32,500 nucleotides of DNA from Chondrilla cf. caribensis (Eukaryota > Porifera > Demospongiae > Chondrillida > Chondrillidae): NCBI GenBank assembly GCA_964020155.1, contig OZ026561.1, forward strand, positions 4,451,869 to 4,484,368, in the 5' to 3' direction. The number at the start of each line of letters is the position of its first letter. Positions within the stretch are counted from its first letter, which is position 1. Shown here one piece after another: positions 28,840 through 32,500 of the stretch. The notes beneath the pieces were generated by a model. The model was not told the origin of the DNA, did no database searches, and saw only the letters and a list, made by a program, of their open reading frames with translations. The position numbers and the translations under genes were made by a program.

Positions 28840-31047
28840 CTATGACAAGATACCATTTGGTAGATCATCTGGTGGTTGGAAAGCTGTTCTTGAATCACCG
28901 CCACACTGTGTGTCCTCTGACTTGTCTAACTGCGTACTGTCTGACTGCATGCTGTCTGACTGCGTGTTGTCTGGCTGCGTATTGTCTGGCTGCGTATTGT
29001 CTGGCTGCGTGCTGTCTGACTGCATGTTGTCTGACTGCATGTTGTCTGACTGCGTATTGTCTGACTGTGTGTTGTCTGGCTGCGTGCTGTCGAACTGCTT
29101 ATTGTCTGACTGCATATTGTCTAACTGCGTGTTGTCTGTATGACTCTCACTCTCCATTACATTTGGTAGTTCTTCCATTGATGTCAGATCTCCCATCTGA
29201 CTACTGTAGACACTTCCCTCATCAGAATGACCATAACAGCCAACATTCGCAGTAGTCTTGTTGTTTCCTGTTACCCTTTGCTCACTACCAATGTCTCTGC
29301 TGAGAACCATCATACCATTTTCATCCTGCATAGGTGTCAAAACATCGTCTTCAGCAGCTACTTCGGATCCAACAGGCTCCGTGTCTCCCACTCCACGTTC
29401 TGTGTCCTCCCTTTCTGGTTCTGTGTCTCCCACTCCACGTTCTGTGTCCCCCCTTTCCGGTTCTGGTTCTCCTTTTTCCTGTTCTGTGTCTCCCACTCCA
29501 CGTTCTGTGTCTCCCACTCCACGTTCTGTGTCTCCCACTTCATGTTCTGTATCTCCCACTCCACGTTCTGTGTCTCGCTTTTCCAGTTCTGTGTCTCCCC
29601 TTTCCGGTTCTGTGTCTCCCACTCCACGTTCTGTGTCCCCCCTTTCCGGTTCTGTGTCTCCCACTCCACGTTCTGTGTCTCCCCTTTCTGGTTCTGTGTC
29701 TCCCACTCCACGTTCTGTGTCTCCCCTTTCTGGTTCTGTGTCTCCCACTCCACGTTCTGTGTCCCCCCTTTCTGGTTCTGTGTCTCCCACTCCACGTTCT
29801 GTGTCCCCCCTTTCCGGTTCTGTGTCTCCCACTCCACGTTCTGTGTCTCCCCTTTCTGGTTCTGTGTCTCCCGCTTCCTGTTCTGTGTCTCCCACATCCT
29901 GTTTCATGCTTCCCACTTTGGATTTTGTGTTTCCCACTCCCTCCTCCATGTCTCCCACTCCGGACATGCCATGTTCCTCATTGTTCACAGGGAATACATA
30001 CGGCTCATGCTCACCAACTCTTGGAGTCAGCTCATCCAAAGGACTCTCACCAGATGTGTAAAATTCACCCTCCTGACTGAGAGAGCTGATTTCGCTCGCA
30101 CTCAAACTGTCAACTTCTTCTGGTTTGTAGTGTATGTACTCATCAGAATCTCTCACTTCGTTAGAAATACGTAATCCGGCAATGGCAGCTTGGAGCTCTG
30201 CAGAATTCACCTCTTTGTCAATGGTCCTACTGAGGGAGGAGCTTGATCTCCGCTCATGAATACAATTACTAATATCTTCCAAGTTCTTCATGGCTTTGTT
30301 GTAAGAAATGCGGGAAATGGTTTGTTCCCGTTCCAGTTTCTGTATGTTGTCCTTCAGTTTCTGAAAAAAAAATCAAAACTAGAATGTTGAATCTGTTATA
30401 TCTTATTATATACTGTGCAAACATGAATGAAAATACAATGTACGAACATATGTAGGTGGAATATGTATACGTGTACATTGAGCTATGTGAAAATGCAAAC
30501 CTTCAATTCTTCACTGAGTACACCTCTTCTCTCGTAATATATGCTTCAATGAGGAGATTAGGAGGGAAGTGAATGATCGTTGTAATTCAATAACACAAAT
30601 CATTTATATACTCACACACATAGAGAGAATGAAGAAGAGAGAGAGGAAGGGATGGAAAGAGGGAGGGGATGAAGGAAGAGGGAGGAAGGAAGAGGGAGGG
30701 ACAGAGAGAGGGAGGAGGGAGGGGGAGTAAGAGGGAGGGATGGAGGGAGGGAGGAGGGAGGGAGGGAGAAAGAAGGGAGGATGGAGAGAGGGAGGGAGAG
30801 AGGGATGGAGGAGGGAGGGAGACAGAGGTGATACAGAATAGTTGAGGAAAAACGAGTTTCTAAGATCAGTAAACTCACTATGCTTTCCGTACATCCTTCC
30901 TCAACTTGGTCTCTGTGCTCTTGTACCTCTCCATGACATGCTGCAGAGTGAGAGTCAGTCTCAAGTGCTCCTCTTCACTTTCTCTCTTCTCTACCTCTGT
31001 TCTGTTGACCTGAGAATACAGTACAAACAACATGTGTACATCAGGTT

Positions 31048-31112
<65 letters not shown>

Positions 31113-31144
31113 ATGTGTGTGTCTGTGTACGTACGTATGTGTGT

Positions 31145-31230
<86 letters not shown>

Positions 31231-31719
31231 ACGTGTGTGTGTTGCACCATTTATGGTATAAATATACATAGCTCTTTGTAATAAACATAGACCCTTCATG
31301 ATTGTGTGCATGTGTGCTAGTGTACATAAAGTCCACACGTACATTGCAAAAGTAACACTTTTGAACAACACAACAGACAAGCCTAGCTTAGCAACAGACC
31401 AACCTACCCTAGCAACAGCATCACTCAACGTCTCCTGCCAGGCGGGGTCCAGGCTGGTGGGAGTTCCATCGCCTTTCGTGCTCTGAGCCATCAACTGAGC
31501 CTCCGCCATTGCAACTATCTCCTTGGCATTCTGGTGTTTCTGGGAGGCTCTCTCATATCTGGTGGCCGCTTCTCGACTGCGTGCAGCCAGCTCACGGGCT
31601 TCCTTGTAGACCTCATAGAACGGCTTGGACCTCTGCAAGCTTTTGGCGCAGTTCTTCTGTAGTTTCTGGAGTTCAAGGGTACTCTTCTGTATGAACTCAA
31701 CATACCCCTTTCTTGCTTC
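28840..31719 (-). CDS. SH3BP5: SH3-domain-binding protein 5-like (SH3BP5/SAB), N-terminus off-window (668 aa visible)
   Basis: Minus-strand exons: 31719-31408, 31009-30879, 30543-30501, 30360-28840. SH3BP5 is a coiled-coil Rab11 guanine nucleotide exchange factor and a JNK docking protein of the outer mitochondrial membrane. The family signatures are [42 protein letters not shown] and, strongest, [18 protein letters not shown], which aligns with the human ALKNLEMISDEIHERR. The first helix of the coiled coil should be encoded upstream of 31719, and I do not find it before the window end. After HERR comes a Ser-rich, acidic tail much longer than in vertebrates. It holds an array of 7-residue units ([14 protein letters not shown], about 29380-29900) and one of 5-residue units ([10 protein letters not shown], about 28905-29140). 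Confidence 0.9.
28905..29140. repeat. 15-bp coding repeat in the SH3BP5 tail
   Basis: About 15 units of 15 bp encoding [15 protein letters not shown] or DSTQP on the minus strand, close to the C-terminus. Third-position changes are few, so the array is recent or homogenised. Confidence 0.9.
29380..29900. repeat. 21/42-bp coding repeat in the SH3BP5 tail
   Basis: About 24 heptads of GDTExxx form; over most of the array they alternate GDTEPER and GDTERGV as a 42-bp dimer unit. At the 3' side the order breaks down ([21 protein letters not shown]). It is stop-free in several antisense frames, which are shadows. Confidence 0.9.
30600..30835. repeat. Polypurine (GGGA/GAGA) tract
   Basis: About 220 bp almost purely of A and G on the plus strand (pyrimidine in the SH3BP5 transcript), in the intron between SH3BP5 exons 30879-31009 and 30501-30543. 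Confidence 0.85.
31051..31235. repeat. (GT)n compound microsatellite
   Basis: Three GT runs separated by short CATG/TACGTACG and TTCG interruptions, reading (CA)n in the SH3BP5 transcript upstream of exon 31009-30879. Confidence 0.95.
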
Positions 31720-32500
31720 CTAACAAGTTAGGTGGATGTCATCGTCTCATTAGCATCATCACAATCATCATCATAACAACAATGGTCATCAAAAATAACA
31801 ACAACGTCATCAATAACAACCACAAGAACACAATTACCATCACCATCCAAATCACTATTATCATTATCACCATCACCACCATCACCATCACCATCATCAA
31901 CAATAGCAACAACAGCAATACAATTATCATCACTATCCCAATCACTATTATCATTATCACCATCACCATCCCAATCACTATCATCACCATCACCATCACC
32001 ATCACCATCATCATCATTTTCCAAGAGTACAAAGAAGATAATGCAACAACAGAATGCAAATGTATCATGTGTGCAGGTACAGAGGGAATGATGAATGGTA
32101 GATGTGTTCCCTATGATAGAATACCCACTCTCAGTAACCAGAAATAGCTTACAAGGGCAAGGGGTCATGATAACATGTGTACATATGTACACAAAAGTTG
32201 AACACACTTGACATACACTTCAAGGGACTTCCCATTTACCTTCATATATACCAGCAGTTTCATCTCAACAGAATATACAGTAGTAGTACACATAAGAACA
32301 CAGTAGAACACACTCCACACACACTCCAAGGGACATCTCGCTGCAGAAGACTAATTGACCAAGGGTGCAGCCCTCGGTCAATTAGTCTTCTGCAGTGAGT
32401 ACATTTCCCATGTACCAACCCAAGGAAGGGTATATCTATTATGTATCCTGGCAACCAATAAGTGTATCAAAATTAATCAGGTTTTGTCAAAAAGTACATC
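31720..32500. other. Probable SH3BP5 intron with (ATC)n low-complexity sequence
   Basis: Sequence upstream of the first visible SH3BP5 exon. From about 31740 to 32020 it is imperfect ATC/CATCAC trinucleotide repeat, which explains the Ile/Thr- and Asp/Gly-rich frames. A short perfect hairpin lies at 32341-32395. I find no exon for the missing N-terminus. Confidence 0.6.
32341..32395. repeat. Perfect inverted repeat: 20-bp arms, 15-bp loop
   Basis: CTGCAGAAGACTAATTGACC (32341-32360) and its exact reverse complement (32376-32395). The loop holds AGGG and CCCT that can extend the stem, and the outer flanks pair at a few more positions. Confidence 0.95.

Noticed and set aside
29227..30174. Long plus-strand open frames of 248-315 codons opposite SH3BP5
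   Set aside because: They run across the 21/42-bp coding repeat, whose unit is a multiple of three and lacks stops in several frames. The minus-strand frame has homology and splice continuity; these do not.

Overview
This window is nuclear DNA of a eukaryote, and almost certainly an animal. Every recognisable gene is split by short GT-AG introns, and the gene set is metazoan: eEF1A, a two-domain doublecortin protein of DCDC2 type, a THEG/SPMAP2 sperm-flagellum protein, holocytochrome c synthase, NUP88, AASDHPPT and SH3BP5. Close packing, 97 bp between two divergent start codons, AT-rich spacers and a heavy load of (CA/GT)n and (CT)n microsatellites suggest a compact marine invertebrate genome. 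A sponge or other early-branching animal is my best guess, inferred from style only. Exons were assembled by hand from frame, splice signals and remembered family sequence. All joins given keep the frame.

Layout. 3-180: TIR element. 549-3751 (+): 3' part of an unrecognised gene, 412 aa visible. 3752-5108: intergenic, two more TIR elements. 5109-7686 (-): eEF1A, 3 coding exons, 462 aa. 7687-8221: divergent promoter with CRE-like and RFX X-box-like sites. 8222-14036 (+): DCDC2-like, 12 exons, 654 aa. 14762-15939 (-): THEG-like, 3 exons, 257 aa. 16037-17788 (+): HCCS, 5 exons, 223 aa, divergent from THEG with an X-box between. 18281-18456: TIR element. 18642-19021 (-): small zinc-finger protein. 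19055-19148: perfect palindrome at the divergent promoter. 19200-24904 (+): NUP88, 12 exons, 684 aa. 24905-25672: convergent spacer with a doubtful ORF. 25673-28452 (-): AASDHPPT, 8 exons, 286 aa. 28840 to beyond the window end (-): SH3BP5, N-terminus missing, with a large repetitive tail.

The genes are mostly unrelated housekeeping genes, with no operon or gene-cluster logic. The weak shared theme is cilia and flagella: DCDC2 and THEG each lie next to an RFX X-box-like site, and both promoters are shared with a housekeeping gene.

The most unusual structures are four. First, a perfect 43-bp-arm palindrome between the zinc-finger gene and NUP88, whose arms create identical 10-codon upstream ORFs on both divergent transcripts. 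Second, a 184-bp insertion flanked by a 16-bp duplication that carries a hammerhead-ribozyme-like core. Third, exons in three genes bracketed by (CA)n upstream and (TG)n downstream, able to pair across the exon. Fourth, a 7-residue repeat array in the SH3BP5 tail. I saw no tRNA, rRNA or CRISPR array.
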